Source of the DNA: Paracoccaceae bacterium
GTDB lineage: Bacteria > Pseudomonadota > Alphaproteobacteria > Rhodobacterales > Rhodobacteraceae
Direction: 5' to 3'
DNA: 35,517 nt
NCBI GenBank assembly: GCA_020630695.1
Contig: JAHDIS010000045.1
Coordinates: forward strand, 1 to 35,517
Made by a program: the position numbers and the translations under genes. The notes beneath the pieces were generated by a model. That model saw only the letters and a list, made by a program, of their open reading frames with translations, made no database searches and was not told the DNA's origin. How positions within the stretch are numbered: position 1 is the stretch's first letter; every line of letters begins with the position of its first letter. Shown piece by piece: positions 17,763-25,714 of the stretch.

Positions 17763-18845
17763 TCAACGCATCCAGAACCCTTCACGTTTGATCGTGTTTC
17801 GAATGGCTTGCTCCCGGCGGGGCAGGTCATCGCGGTCAAACAGCGCCCGCACTTTGTGCCCGCGTCCTTGGTAAATCATACGTTTGAACGGGTCATACTG
17901 CTTGAGGACCTTTTTGATCTTGTTGGGTTCTGCAAGGCTTTCCAAAAGATCGACGACGCTGTCAGGTTCGCGCGCATAGAGTAGGGGCAGCACGCGGTAG
18001 TGACAGGTCGTAGCGCCGTCCAGAAGACCTTCAGGCAAAGTGTTACGGCCACCGCCCAACCCGTGGATAACCAAAGGCAGCGCGATCTGGTCCAGCCATG
18101 GATCCAGCGATTGGCACACCAATTCACGCGGCGGGTCGTTTTTGATCGAAAGTGCGTAGTCCAGAAAACGCTGACCAAATTCATGCGGACATTTGTAAAA
18201 GAAAAAACCCGCGTTGAAGTACAGGTAACGCTGCCAGTATTCGTCGGGCCAGCTCAGGTCCAGCGAGCTCTCGAAATCCAGACCGAACCGATCATAGAGC
18301 GATTTCCATGTTTGCGCGTAGCCGGGGCCATAAAGTTCGATTTGCGGCCATGTATCTTCGCGTCGCATCGATGCGGTCGGCCGCTCGAAATCGAACGGAA
18401 CACGCGTAAGATCCTGCAAAACCAGCGTGTCTGTATCAAAGAAAATAAATGGCTCGCCCTTTGGCATCGCCAGCAGGGCCTCGATCTTGTTGCCATAGGG
18501 GTAGGCGTGGCCGAAATGCCGGTTTTCAAACGGCACGAACACCGCCCCGAGATCTTCCAGCAAGGCGCGGGTGTTTGGATCGCGGATCGAAGGATCGTTT
18601 GGCCAGTTCGGGCCGGGCTGCGGTTCCGCTATATAAAGTTTGCAAGGACGGCCCGCGCTGGCGCGTTGCAAAGAGGCCGCAAACAGAATGGCTTCGTACT
18701 GCAATCGCCCGGCCTGACCGACGATCATGATGTTGAAAGGCTTCGTTTTCGGCGGCAAGGGTTTCTTGGCCGCGGGTATCCGTGCTGGCTTGGCCGCGCT
18801 CTTTTTCGGAGCGGCTTTGGACGTTTTGGCCTTGGTTTTCGCCAT
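17763..18845 (-). CDS. Glycosyltransferase-like protein (DxD motif) with lysine-rich N-terminal tail
   Basis: A 360-residue protein. Residues 1-35 form a Lys/Ala/Pro tail with eleven lysines, resembling the tails of histone H1-like bacterial proteins. From residue 37 a Rossmann-type nucleotide-sugar fold appears to start (FNIMIVGQAGRLQYEAILFA), with a DTDT acidic motif at 137-140 (FIFFDTDTLVLQDL) of the kind that binds metal and nucleotide-sugar in GT-A enzymes, and YFNAGFFFY, similar to GT8-type FNSGVM motifs. Donor, acceptor and pathway are unknown; no polysaccharide genes are adjacent. The start ATG at 18843-18845 has no strong alternative. Confidence 0.68.
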   Translation of the reverse strand: MAKTKAKTSKAAPKKSAAKPARIPAAKKPLPPKTKPFNIMIVGQAGRLQYEAILFAASLQRASAGRPCKLYIAEPQPGPNWPNDPSIRDPNTRALLEDLGAVFVPFENRHFGHAYPYGNKIEALLAMPKGEPFIFFDTDTLVLQDLTRVPFDFERPTASMRREDTWPQIELYGPGYAQTWKSLYDRFGLDFESSLDLSWPDEYWQRYLYFNAGFFFYKCPHEFGQRFLDYALSIKNDPPRELVCQSLDPWLDQIALPLVIHGLGGGRNTLPEGLLDGATTCHYRVLPLLYAREPDSVVDLLESLAEPNKIKKVLKQYDPFKRMIYQGRGHKVRALFDRDDLPRREQAIRNTIKREGFWMR

Positions 18846-18972
18846 TTCTGGACCTGCTCGTTCTTGGGCTGACTTGCCTTTTGGCGCAGTATAGGGCCGA
18901 TTGGCTCAAGAAAAAAAGCGCGATCTCAATTTAGACGGCAGCGCAAACGATATTTAAAAAGGGAGAGTTGCA

Positions 18973-19506
18973 GTGTTGGACATTATTCTTTTGGTCATAG
19001 CGACTGCCATGGGCGGTGGGGCAGGCTCTGGTCAGGCGGATGCGGCGGCCGCCGAGGCGCCACCTGTCAGCGGCGGTGTGCCAAGCGAAGCGGCTGCACC
19101 ATCTGCACAGGAACGCGCACGCCAAGCCTATACAGCAGAACCTCAGGTCGCGACCGGCAAGTTCACAACCGCGCTTGAGGTCAAGCCGATCCTGACGGCT
19201 ACCAAAGGCAACTGGGTTGCCGTGCGTGACTGGCAAGGACAGGACCTGATCTATCTGTCGCATCTGTTGGCGTGGCGCTGTGGTTTGGCTGCCGCGCATG
19301 TCGGGATCAACGGTGAGCCACCCGAGGCCTGGGACCTGCCGCCTTGTCTCGTTGACACGGCGCAGCCGAATGCAATTCCGGACGATGCTGTGATCTACAA
19401 GGCTTTTCCGCCCGGTTCGATCCAGACCATCACGGTCGAATTGACCTATGATGATCTGAGCACCGACAGCGCGTTTTTTGAACGCAAGGCCGTTTTGCTG
19501 CCTTGA
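18973..19506 (+). CDS. Small exported protein of unknown function
   Basis: A 177-residue protein I do not recognise. A short hydrophobic N-terminus (LDIILLVIATAMGGG) may be a signal sequence or anchor and is followed by an Ala/Pro/Glu-rich linker to about residue 50. The rest is a compact domain (VAVRDWQGQDLIYLSHLLAW) with two cysteines (CGLAAAHVG and LPPCLVD) about 25 residues apart that could form a disulfide. The GTG at 18973 is chosen because GGGAGAG lies about 6 bp upstream; a TTG follows immediately. Its neighbours give no functional clue. Confidence 0.72.
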   Translation: MLDIILLVIATAMGGGAGSGQADAAAAEAPPVSGGVPSEAAAPSAQERARQAYTAEPQVATGKFTTALEVKPILTATKGNWVAVRDWQGQDLIYLSHLLAWRCGLAAAHVGINGEPPEAWDLPPCLVDTAQPNAIPDDAVIYKAFPPGSIQTITVELTYDDLSTDSAFFERKAVLLP

Positions 19507-19516
19507 TCGGAAGTCA

Positions 19517-19536
19517 GGCGCGCCACCCGGCGCGCC
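19517..19536. terminator. Symmetric hairpin between convergent genes
   Basis: GGCGCGCC (19517-19524) and GGCGCGCC (19529-19536) form an 8-bp stem with a 4-nt loop in the 35-bp gap between two convergent genes. It lacks a T tract, so it is a plausible but unproven bidirectional terminator. Confidence 0.42.
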
Positions 19537-19541
19537 CGGTT

Positions 19542-20234
19542 TCAAAGCTCGATGGCTTGCATCACCTGTGGTTCGACGACCTGAACGCCCGGCAACCCAT
19601 CGGCCAAAACTTCGGCTGACTGTTCGAGCAAAGGGAACGTCCTGTAGTGGCATGGAATGACGGTCTTGAAGTCGAAATACCGTTTGGCGGCATAGGCGGC
19701 CTGTTTCATGTCCATGGTGAAATATCCACCCGCAGACAGAATGCCGATGTCAGGTTTGAAGTAGTCGCCCATCCAATCCATGTCGGCCATGACACCAGTA
19801 TCACCGGACACATAGAGCGTTTTGCCTTCGCCCGAAATCATGAACCCGGTTTCCGTGCCGGTATAAAGCGGACGATCATCAACCATCATAGATGACGAAT
19901 GTGATGCGGGCACCATGGTTGCGGTGACGTTACCCATTTCGATCGTGCCGCCTAAATTGAATCCGTGTCCGTCGGTCGCGCCTTGACTGCTCAGAAATTT
20001 CGCCAGTTCGTTCATGCCCGAGACTGGAGCGCCGGTTTTCTTGGATATGTCGACAATATCGGCCGTATGATCAAAGTGACCGTGCGTGACCAAAATGTGG
20101 GTCGCCCCGGCGATTGCTGCTTCGCCGTCCTGACCTTCCATCATGGGGTTACCAGTTAACCACGGATCGATCAGCAACACCTGATCCCCGATCTCTACGC
20201 GAAAACTCCCGTGGCCCATCCAGATGATCTGCAT
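19542..20234 (-). CDS. Metal-dependent hydrolase, MBL fold (UPF0173-like)
   Basis: A 230-residue metallo-beta-lactamase-fold protein. Metal ligands are readable: His51, His53, Asp55, His56 (THGHFDHTAD), a later His in PASHSSS, Asp in YVSGDTGV and His in IPCHYRTFP. The length and the opening MQIIWMGHGSFRVEIGD match the UPF0173 group, whose members are uncharacterised hydrolases. The ATG at 20234 has AGGAGA about 8 bp upstream. It is divergent from the ceramidase homologue. Confidence 0.88.
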   Translation of the reverse strand: MQIIWMGHGSFRVEIGDQVLLIDPWLTGNPMMEGQDGEAAIAGATHILVTHGHFDHTADIVDISKKTGAPVSGMNELAKFLSSQGATDGHGFNLGGTIEMGNVTATMVPASHSSSMMVDDRPLYTGTETGFMISGEGKTLYVSGDTGVMADMDWMGDYFKPDIGILSAGGYFTMDMKQAAYAAKRYFDFKTVIPCHYRTFPLLEQSAEVLADGLPGVQVVEPQVMQAIEL

Positions 20235-20330
20235 AGCGCATCTCCTATTCGCTTTTGGTTCAATCGCGTTAAATGTAGGCCGGGTTTGCAAGAAAACGAT
20301 ACGAAATTTGGATGTTCCCGGTGAGGCCTC

Positions 20331-20981
20331 ATGGATTGGACAAGAGCGGTTGACGGTTATTGCGAGCGGCTTGATGCAGGGTTCTGGGCCGAGCCGATCA
20401 ACGCGATCACAAATCTTGCCTTTGTCGTGGTCGCCGCTTGGCTCTGGCCGCGCACGCATGGCACAGGCCGGCTGCTTTGCCTTGTTCTCGCAGCGATTGG
20501 TGTCGGGTCATTCCTGTTCCACACCTTTGCGCAACCTTGGGCCGGGGCACTGGATGTTCTGCCGATTGTCTTGTTCATCCTGATCTATATCTTCGCTGCG
20601 AACCGCGACTTCTGGCATCTGCGCCCTTGGTGGGCTCTGGCCGCGACCGCATTGTTTTTTCCCTACGCGGCTTTGCTGGTTCCGGTATTCGGCGCCATTC
20701 CAGCATTGGGTGACAGCGCAGGCTATGCGCCGGTCCCGCTGCTGATCGCGGCTTATGCTGTCTTGCTTCGGCGCCGGGCACCCAAAACGGCCCGTGGACT
20801 TGCCGTTGGCGCGGGGCTGCTCGTGCTATCCCTGACTGCCCGAACGATTGATGAGCCGCTTTGCAATGTCTTGCCGATGGGCACGCATTTCGCATGGCAT
20901 TTGCTCAATGCGGTCATGTTGGGCTGGATGATTGCGGTCTGGACCCGTCATGATCTTGCAGGGCGGGCCGCCGCGCGGTAG
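20331..20981 (+). CDS. Alkaline ceramidase-family membrane hydrolase
   Basis: A 216-residue protein with about seven membrane helices of the alkaline ceramidase (ACER) family in the CREST superfamily. The zinc site of the eukaryotic enzymes can be mapped: Ser60-x3-His64 (GSFLFHTF), Asp75 eleven residues on, and His186/His190 (GTHFAWHLL). These spacings match those I recall for human ACER3 (S77/H81/D92/H217/H221). The N-terminal YCERLD and AEPINAITN segments correspond to the calcium-site region. The substrate in this bacterium is not known; sphingolipids or another N-acyl lipid are possible. Confidence 0.85.
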   Translation: MDWTRAVDGYCERLDAGFWAEPINAITNLAFVVVAAWLWPRTHGTGRLLCLVLAAIGVGSFLFHTFAQPWAGALDVLPIVLFILIYIFAANRDFWHLRPWWALAATALFFPYAALLVPVFGAIPALGDSAGYAPVPLLIAAYAVLLRRRAPKTARGLAVGAGLLVLSLTARTIDEPLCNVLPMGTHFAWHLLNAVMLGWMIAVWTRHDLAGRAAAR

Positions 20982-21016
20982 ACGCGCGGGAAGAGATCAA
21001 TAGAGGAAGCCTGCAG

Positions 21017-21304
21017 ATGTCTATCGACACCGAAACCGCTGCACGCGTGGCCAAGCTGGCCCGCATCAAGGTCGAAGAGGATGCGCTGCCTGCGCTGGCC
21101 CAAGAGTTCAACACGATCCTCGGCTTTATCGAGCAATTGCAGGAAGTGGATGTGGACGGCGTTGAACCCATGGTTTCCGTCACGCCCATGCGTTTGAAAC
21201 GCCGTCAGGACGGTGTGACCGATGGCGATCAGCAGGACGCGGTCCTGTCCAACGCGCCAGACGCGCGCGAAGGCTTTTTCGCGGTTCCAAAGGTGGTGGA
21301 ATAA
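21017..21304 (+). CDS. gatC: Asp-tRNA(Asn)/Glu-tRNA(Gln) amidotransferase subunit C
   Basis: A 95-residue GatC. The helical pair [20 protein letters not shown] and [20 protein letters not shown] matches the family, as does the extended tail with [12 protein letters not shown] and [12 protein letters not shown] that wraps the GatA/GatB interface. It stabilises the GatCAB complex that amidates misacylated tRNAs. AGAGGAAG precedes the start. The gene is followed by gatA after 2 bp; gatB is not here and must lie elsewhere. Confidence 0.96.
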   Translation: MSIDTETAARVAKLARIKVEEDALPALAQEFNTILGFIEQLQEVDVDGVEPMVSVTPMRLKRRQDGVTDGDQQDAVLSNAPDAREGFFAVPKVVE

Positions 21305-21306
21305 CT

Positions 21307-22791
21307 ATGGCTGACCTGAGCAAAATGAAAATCTCCGAAGCCCGCGACGCGATGCGCGCAGGCGATGTGAGCAGTGTTGACCTGACCGAAGCCTGTCTGG
21401 GTGCAATTGAAGGCGCCGGTGTTCTGAACGCATTTGTTCACAACACGCCCGAAATCGCGATGGATCAGGCCAAGGCGGCCGACGCACGGATCAAAGCCGG
21501 GGATGCGCCTGCGATGTGCGGTATCCCATTGGGCATCAAGGATCTGTTCTGCACAAAGGGTGTCGCCAGTCAGGCTGCTTCCAATATTCTGGGCGGTTTC
21601 AAGCCGGAATACGAAAGCACCGTCACAACGCAGTTGTTCGACGCCGGTGCTGTGATGCTGGGCAAGCTCAACATGGATGAATTCGCCATGGGCTCGTCGA
21701 ACGAGACCTCGTGCTATGGCGACGTGATCAACCCTTGGCGCCGGGGCAACGACGAAGCAAAGCTGACACCGGGCGGCTCTTCGGGCGGCTCTGCCGCGGC
21801 GGTTGCCGCTGATCTTTGCCTTGGTGCCACCGGTACGGACACAGGCGGATCGATCCGCCAGCCAGCAGCATTTGCTGGCATCACAGGCATCAAGCCAACC
21901 TACGGGCGTTGTTCGCGTTGGGGGATCGTCGCCTTTGCTTCCTCTTTGGATCAGGCGGGCCCCATGACCAAGGATGTGCGCGACGCCGCGATCATGCTTG
22001 AAGCGATGTGCGGGCATGATGCCAAGGACAGCACCTCGGTGGATCTGGCGGTTCCCGATTTTGAGGCAATGTTGACTGGCGATGTGCGGGGCAAGACCAT
22101 TGGTATCCCACGCGAATACCGTATGGATGGCATGCCTGACGAAATCGAAGCGCTCTGGGCCGAAGGCCGCAAGATGCTGGAGGACGCGGGCGCCAAGATC
22201 GTCGATATCTCGCTGCCGCACACCAAATACGCGTTGCCTGCCTACTACGTGATTGCGCCGGCCGAGGCCTCTTCAAACCTCGCGCGGTATGATGGCGTTC
22301 GCTACGGGCACCGCGCGTCGCTTGCGCAGGGCGATGGCATCACCGAAATGTACGAAAAGACACGCGCCGAAGGGTTTGGGCCCGAAGTGCAGCGTCGTGT
22401 CATGGTTGGCACCTATGTGTTGTCCGCGGGTTTTTACGACGCGTATTACAACCGCGCCCGCAAGGTCCGCACCCTGATCAAGAAAGACTTCGAAGATGTC
22501 TTTGCCCAGGGCGTGGATGCCATTCTGACGCCAGCAACTCCGTCTTCTGCCTTTGAACTGGGAATGGAAATGGACGATCCCGTTCAGATGTACCTCAACG
22601 ACGTCTTTACCGTGACGGTCAACCTGGCCGGATTGCCCGGCATTGCTGTTCCGGCGGGTATGGACAAGCAAGGTTTGCCCCTCGGTCTGCAGCTGATTGG
22701 CCGTCCATGGGAAGAAGGCGATCTGCTGAATACCGCCTATGCGCTTGAGCAGGCGGCCGGCTTTGTAGCCAAGCCTGCCAAATGGTGGTAA
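21307..22791 (+). CDS. gatA: Asp-tRNA(Asn)/Glu-tRNA(Gln) amidotransferase subunit A
   Basis: A 494-residue amidase-signature enzyme that releases ammonia from glutamine for tRNA amidation. The Ser-cisSer-Lys catalytic triad is readable: Lys about 78 ([10 protein letters not shown]), the cis-Ser in [10 protein letters not shown] (about 156-165) and the nucleophile Ser in [11 protein letters not shown] (about 178-188). The start lies 2 bp after the gatC stop, so translation is probably coupled. Length and motifs are normal for the family. Confidence 0.97.
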   Translation: MADLSKMKISEARDAMRAGDVSSVDLTEACLGAIEGAGVLNAFVHNTPEIAMDQAKAADARIKAGDAPAMCGIPLGIKDLFCTKGVASQAASNILGGFKPEYESTVTTQLFDAGAVMLGKLNMDEFAMGSSNETSCYGDVINPWRRGNDEAKLTPGGSSGGSAAAVAADLCLGATGTDTGGSIRQPAAFAGITGIKPTYGRCSRWGIVAFASSLDQAGPMTKDVRDAAIMLEAMCGHDAKDSTSVDLAVPDFEAMLTGDVRGKTIGIPREYRMDGMPDEIEALWAEGRKMLEDAGAKIVDISLPHTKYALPAYYVIAPAEASSNLARYDGVRYGHRASLAQGDGITEMYEKTRAEGFGPEVQRRVMVGTYVLSAGFYDAYYNRARKVRTLIKKDFEDVFAQGVDAILTPATPSSAFELGMEMDDPVQMYLNDVFTVTVNLAGLPGIAVPAGMDKQGLPLGLQLIGRPWEEGDLLNTAYALEQAAGFVAKPAKWW

Positions 22792-22822
22792 GCGCCTGAA
22801 AAAGAATAGGCAGGACATAGAG

Positions 22823-23533
22823 ATGCGGTTTCTTCTAGTAGGTGTGGCAGCGGTTGCCCTGATGGGCTGTACGCCCAGCGTTCCGGACAGCGGTGCTGGT
22901 GTGGTGGACAAAGGGCGCGGGGTCGGCTTCGACGACGCGGCTTATCGTCAGGCGCGTGATGCGCAGCTTGAGGGCCGGGGTGGTCCGACAACCGTACCCG
23001 GACCTGTTGATGTTCAGGCCACGACGTTGGACGACGCCGCTGAACGCAATGCGGCCGGTTCAGCAGCGGCGGCCAACTCTGGTCAGGCGCCTGTTGATGC
23101 ATCTCCGTCCAATCCGGCGCCATCCGTTGTACGCAACGCTGCCGGCATTTCGGGCGAGAATGATTTCAACGCGGTCTCATCGCAGCGGGATATTCAGGCT
23201 GACGCAGACCTTCTGGCGCGAAACAGGGCGCAGTACAGCGTTGTGACGCCAACCGATCTGCCCAAGCGTGAAGGCACCAACCGGCCGAACATCGTGCAGT
23301 ACGCTCTCAAAACCACCAACCCTGTCGGCACGGCCCTGTACAAACGGTCCAGCTTTCGTGCGGATGCCAAGTACCAGCGGGCGTGTGGCGGATACGCGTC
23401 GGCGGATCTGGCACAAGAGGATTTTCTGGCAAACGGCGGCCCCCAGAAGGATCGCAAGGGCGTCGACCCCGATGGTGACGGTTTCGCCTGCACTTGGAGC
23501 CCGGCACCGTTCCGTGCTGTTCGCGGTGGCTGA
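22823..23533 (+). CDS. Lipoprotein with Excalibur-like C-terminal motif
   Basis: A 236-residue probable lipoprotein. The signal ends in a lipobox with Cys16 (VALMGC). An Ala/Asn/Pro-rich, probably disordered region runs to about residue 150. The C-terminal 60 residues hold a compact segment with YQRACGGYASADLAQEDFLA and DPDGDGFACTW, which resembles the calcium-binding Excalibur motif (DxDxDGxxC) of extracellular proteins. It follows gatA by 31 bp and precedes the amidase by 6 bp. A role at the cell envelope is plausible given the amidase next door, but the function is unknown. Confidence 0.85.
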   Translation: MRFLLVGVAAVALMGCTPSVPDSGAGVVDKGRGVGFDDAAYRQARDAQLEGRGGPTTVPGPVDVQATTLDDAAERNAAGSAAAANSGQAPVDASPSNPAPSVVRNAAGISGENDFNAVSSQRDIQADADLLARNRAQYSVVTPTDLPKREGTNRPNIVQYALKTTNPVGTALYKRSSFRADAKYQRACGGYASADLAQEDFLANGGPQKDRKGVDPDGDGFACTWSPAPFRAVRGG

Positions 23534-23539
23534 TCTGGC

Positions 23540-24253
23540 ATGACCGGGGCTTCTGGGAAGGCTGACACCGAAGACGCCATCTGGTTTCCCTCACAGAATT
23601 ACGGGCCGCGCAAATCTGTTGCGCGGCCCGATTTGATTGTGCTGCACTACACCGCCATGACCACAGCCGAAGGGGCGCGGGATTGGCTATGCAATCCCGA
23701 AGCCGAAGTTTCTGCACATTATGTTCTGGCCGAAGATGGTAGGCTCTGGCAGTTGGTTCCGGAAGCCGAACGCGCGTGGCACGCGGGGCGGGGCGCTTGG
23801 GGGGATGCGACGGATGTCAATTCCCGCTCGATCGGGATCGAGATTGCCAACACTGGCAGCCAGCCATTTTCTGCGCCGCAGATGACTCAACTGGAACGCT
23901 TGTTGGCAGGAATGATGCAGCGGTGGTCTGTTGTGCCGGAACGCGTCATCGGCCATTCCGATTGCTCGCCCGGCCGAAAAATAGACCCCGGTCGCCGATT
24001 TGACTGGAGACGGCTGGCGCTGGGCGGGTTGAGCATATGGCCCGACACGGCGCAAACGGCCAAACCCGAACAGTTCTGGCGCGACGCAGCAAGATTCGGA
24101 TACCGCTGGGATGAGGGCAACGAAGCCGCTGTGCTGGATGCTTTCCGATCGCGGTTTCGGCCCGCTGCTCAGGGTGCGCTGAGCGCCGAAGATGCGGGCA
24201 TGATGGCCGCGCTTGCCAATCAGTGGCCCGCGCTGCGCGATGCTTTGGCCTGA
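23540..24253 (+). CDS. N-acetylmuramoyl-L-alanine amidase (Amidase_2 family)
   Basis: A 237-residue zinc amidase of the T7-lysozyme/AmiD type that cleaves the MurNAc-L-Ala bond, as in peptidoglycan recycling. Zinc ligands are His36 (VLHYTAM) and His139 (IGHSDCSPG), with Asp149 in KIDPG at the third site; RSIGIEIAN provides the conserved Glu. No signal peptide is visible, so it is cytoplasmic or exported in another way. The start lies 6 bp after the preceding lipoprotein gene, so the two are likely one transcript. It converges with pccR. Confidence 0.9.
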   Translation: MTGASGKADTEDAIWFPSQNYGPRKSVARPDLIVLHYTAMTTAEGARDWLCNPEAEVSAHYVLAEDGRLWQLVPEAERAWHAGRGAWGDATDVNSRSIGIEIANTGSQPFSAPQMTQLERLLAGMMQRWSVVPERVIGHSDCSPGRKIDPGRRFDWRRLALGGLSIWPDTAQTAKPEQFWRDAARFGYRWDEGNEAAVLDAFRSRFRPAAQGALSAEDAGMMAALANQWPALRDALA

Positions 24254-24270
24254 CAGCCGACACTTGTCCG

Positions 24271-25671
24271 CTATTCCAGCTGATAAGGCAGCACTTCGCG
24301 TTTTCCGGGACTGATGGACAGCCGTTTTTCCAGTGGCGGAACGGATCGTTGGTGGCACTTGGTTCGTTCGCAAATCCGGCAGGAAATGCCGATGGGTTCA
24401 AACGCAGCGGCGCGGGTAAAGTCCAGATCATCGGCATAGACGATGGACGCAGCGTGTCTCACCTCGCACCCCAGCGCAATCGCATAGCGGCGCACTGGCG
24501 CACCAAAATGGCCGCCGGTTTTGGACACATCCCGCGCCAGACTGATGTAGCGCACGCCATCGGGCGTTTCCGCAAGCTGCCGCAGGAAGCGGCCGGGTGT
24601 TTCAAAGGCACGATGCACGTTCCACAACGGGCAAGCCCCGCCAAAGCGGGCGAACTGAAGCCGAGTGGCCGAGTGGCGCTTGGTGATCGTGCCGGCCTGA
24701 TCGACCCGCACAAAGAAGAATGGAACGCCCTTTGCGCCGGGGCGCTGAAGCGTCGAAAGCCGGTGTGCAACCTGTTCGATCGACGCGCCGAAACGCGCAG
24801 CCAGCAATTCCAGATCGTGCCGTGTTTCCTGCGCGGCGTTCAGCATGGCGCCATAGGGCATCATCGCCGCCCCGGCGAAATAGTTTGCAAGACCCAGCTT
24901 GGCGATTGCCCGCGCTTCGGGTGTCTGGAAACGCGCCAAATCCAGCGTAGCATCGAGCAAACGGTTCTGGCTGAGCAAGGCAACCTGAACAAGTAGCTGA
25001 AAACTTTGTGTTTCTGGCGAAGCGAGCGAAGACAGGATGATCTGGCGTTTTTCCGGATCGTAGCTGCGCAAAGGCGTGGTTTGGGCGTAGTGAACGGTGA
25101 TCCCTTTTGAGGCCAGTCGCCTGGTCGCGGCCGCGTGGATGTTGGTTTCGCCCTGTGTCAGATCGGCATAGTGCTCTGCGGCTCGGTCCACGGCGTCGAT
25201 GTAGTTGTCGCAGTAATGAAAGAAATCGCGCACCTCTTCCCAAGGCGAGGGCTGCAATTGTGCATCCTCGCGCCCGAGCGCTTCGTCTAGCGATGCAAGG
25301 CGTTCATGGGTTTGCCGATAGGCACGGTGCAGTTCCAGAAAGGCCCGCGCCAGCGCCGGCGCGTTCGATGCGGTCAGCCGCAGGTCTGCCAGCGGCGGAG
25401 TGGCGTCACCGAACACAGGGTCGGCCAGTGCTTCGCGCATGTCCGTGACCAGCCTTTCCGCGTCACCCTGACCCAGTTCTGTTACGTCAAAGCCGAACTC
25501 TTGGGCCAGCGCCAGAACCACGGTCGTACTGACCGGACGATTGTTGTTCTCCATCTGGTTCAAATAGGGCAGTGACACGCCCAGTTTGGCAGAGAAGTCT
25601 TTTTGCGTCAGACCCAGCCGCGTTCTCAGATCGCGCAGCTTGGCTCCGGCATAAAGTTTTTGGGCAACCAT
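24271..25671 (-). CDS. pccR: Short-chain fatty acyl-CoA responsive regulator, PccR type (ScfR family)
   Basis: A 466-residue XRE-type regulator. An HTH occupies residues 9-65 (LRDLRTRLGLTQKDFSAKLG, then YLNQMENNNRPVS). A long alpha-helical middle is followed by an IrrE/M78-like region (ETQSFQLLVQVALLSQ) and a cysteine cluster at the C-terminus (GISCRICERTKCHQR, about 432-446). This architecture is that of RamB and of PccR, the regulator next to pccB in Rhodobacter sphaeroides that senses a propionate-derived acyl-CoA. Position beside pccB supports PccR rather than a paralogue. TTTGCA repeats overlap its ribosome-binding region, so it probably controls itself. The in-frame upstream ATG at 25749 is rejected because it would place the operator motifs inside the coding sequence. 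Confidence 0.88.
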   Translation of the reverse strand: MVAQKLYAGAKLRDLRTRLGLTQKDFSAKLGVSLPYLNQMENNNRPVSTTVVLALAQEFGFDVTELGQGDAERLVTDMREALADPVFGDATPPLADLRLTASNAPALARAFLELHRAYRQTHERLASLDEALGREDAQLQPSPWEEVRDFFHYCDNYIDAVDRAAEHYADLTQGETNIHAAATRRLASKGITVHYAQTTPLRSYDPEKRQIILSSLASPETQSFQLLVQVALLSQNRLLDATLDLARFQTPEARAIAKLGLANYFAGAAMMPYGAMLNAAQETRHDLELLAARFGASIEQVAHRLSTLQRPGAKGVPFFFVRVDQAGTITKRHSATRLQFARFGGACPLWNVHRAFETPGRFLRQLAETPDGVRYISLARDVSKTGGHFGAPVRRYAIALGCEVRHAASIVYADDLDFTRAAAFEPIGISCRICERTKCHQRSVPPLEKRLSISPGKREVLPYQLE

Positions 25672-25672
25672 G

Positions 25673-25708
25673 TTTGCACCTTTGCAGAAAACCGCATGCA
25701 AGTTTGCA
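25673..25708. promoter_or_regulatory. TTTGCA repeats before pccR: candidate PccR autoregulatory operator
   Basis: Read on the plus strand, TTTGCA occurs at 25673-25678, 25681-25686 and 25703-25708, within the 43 bp between the exporter stop codon and the pccR start. On the coding strand these read TGCAAA. The first two flank and overlap the AAGG ribosome-binding site of pccR. RamB/PccR-type regulators bind TTTGCAAA-like sites, so the arrangement suggests autorepression. Confidence 0.6.
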
Positions 25709-25714
25709 GGGTTG

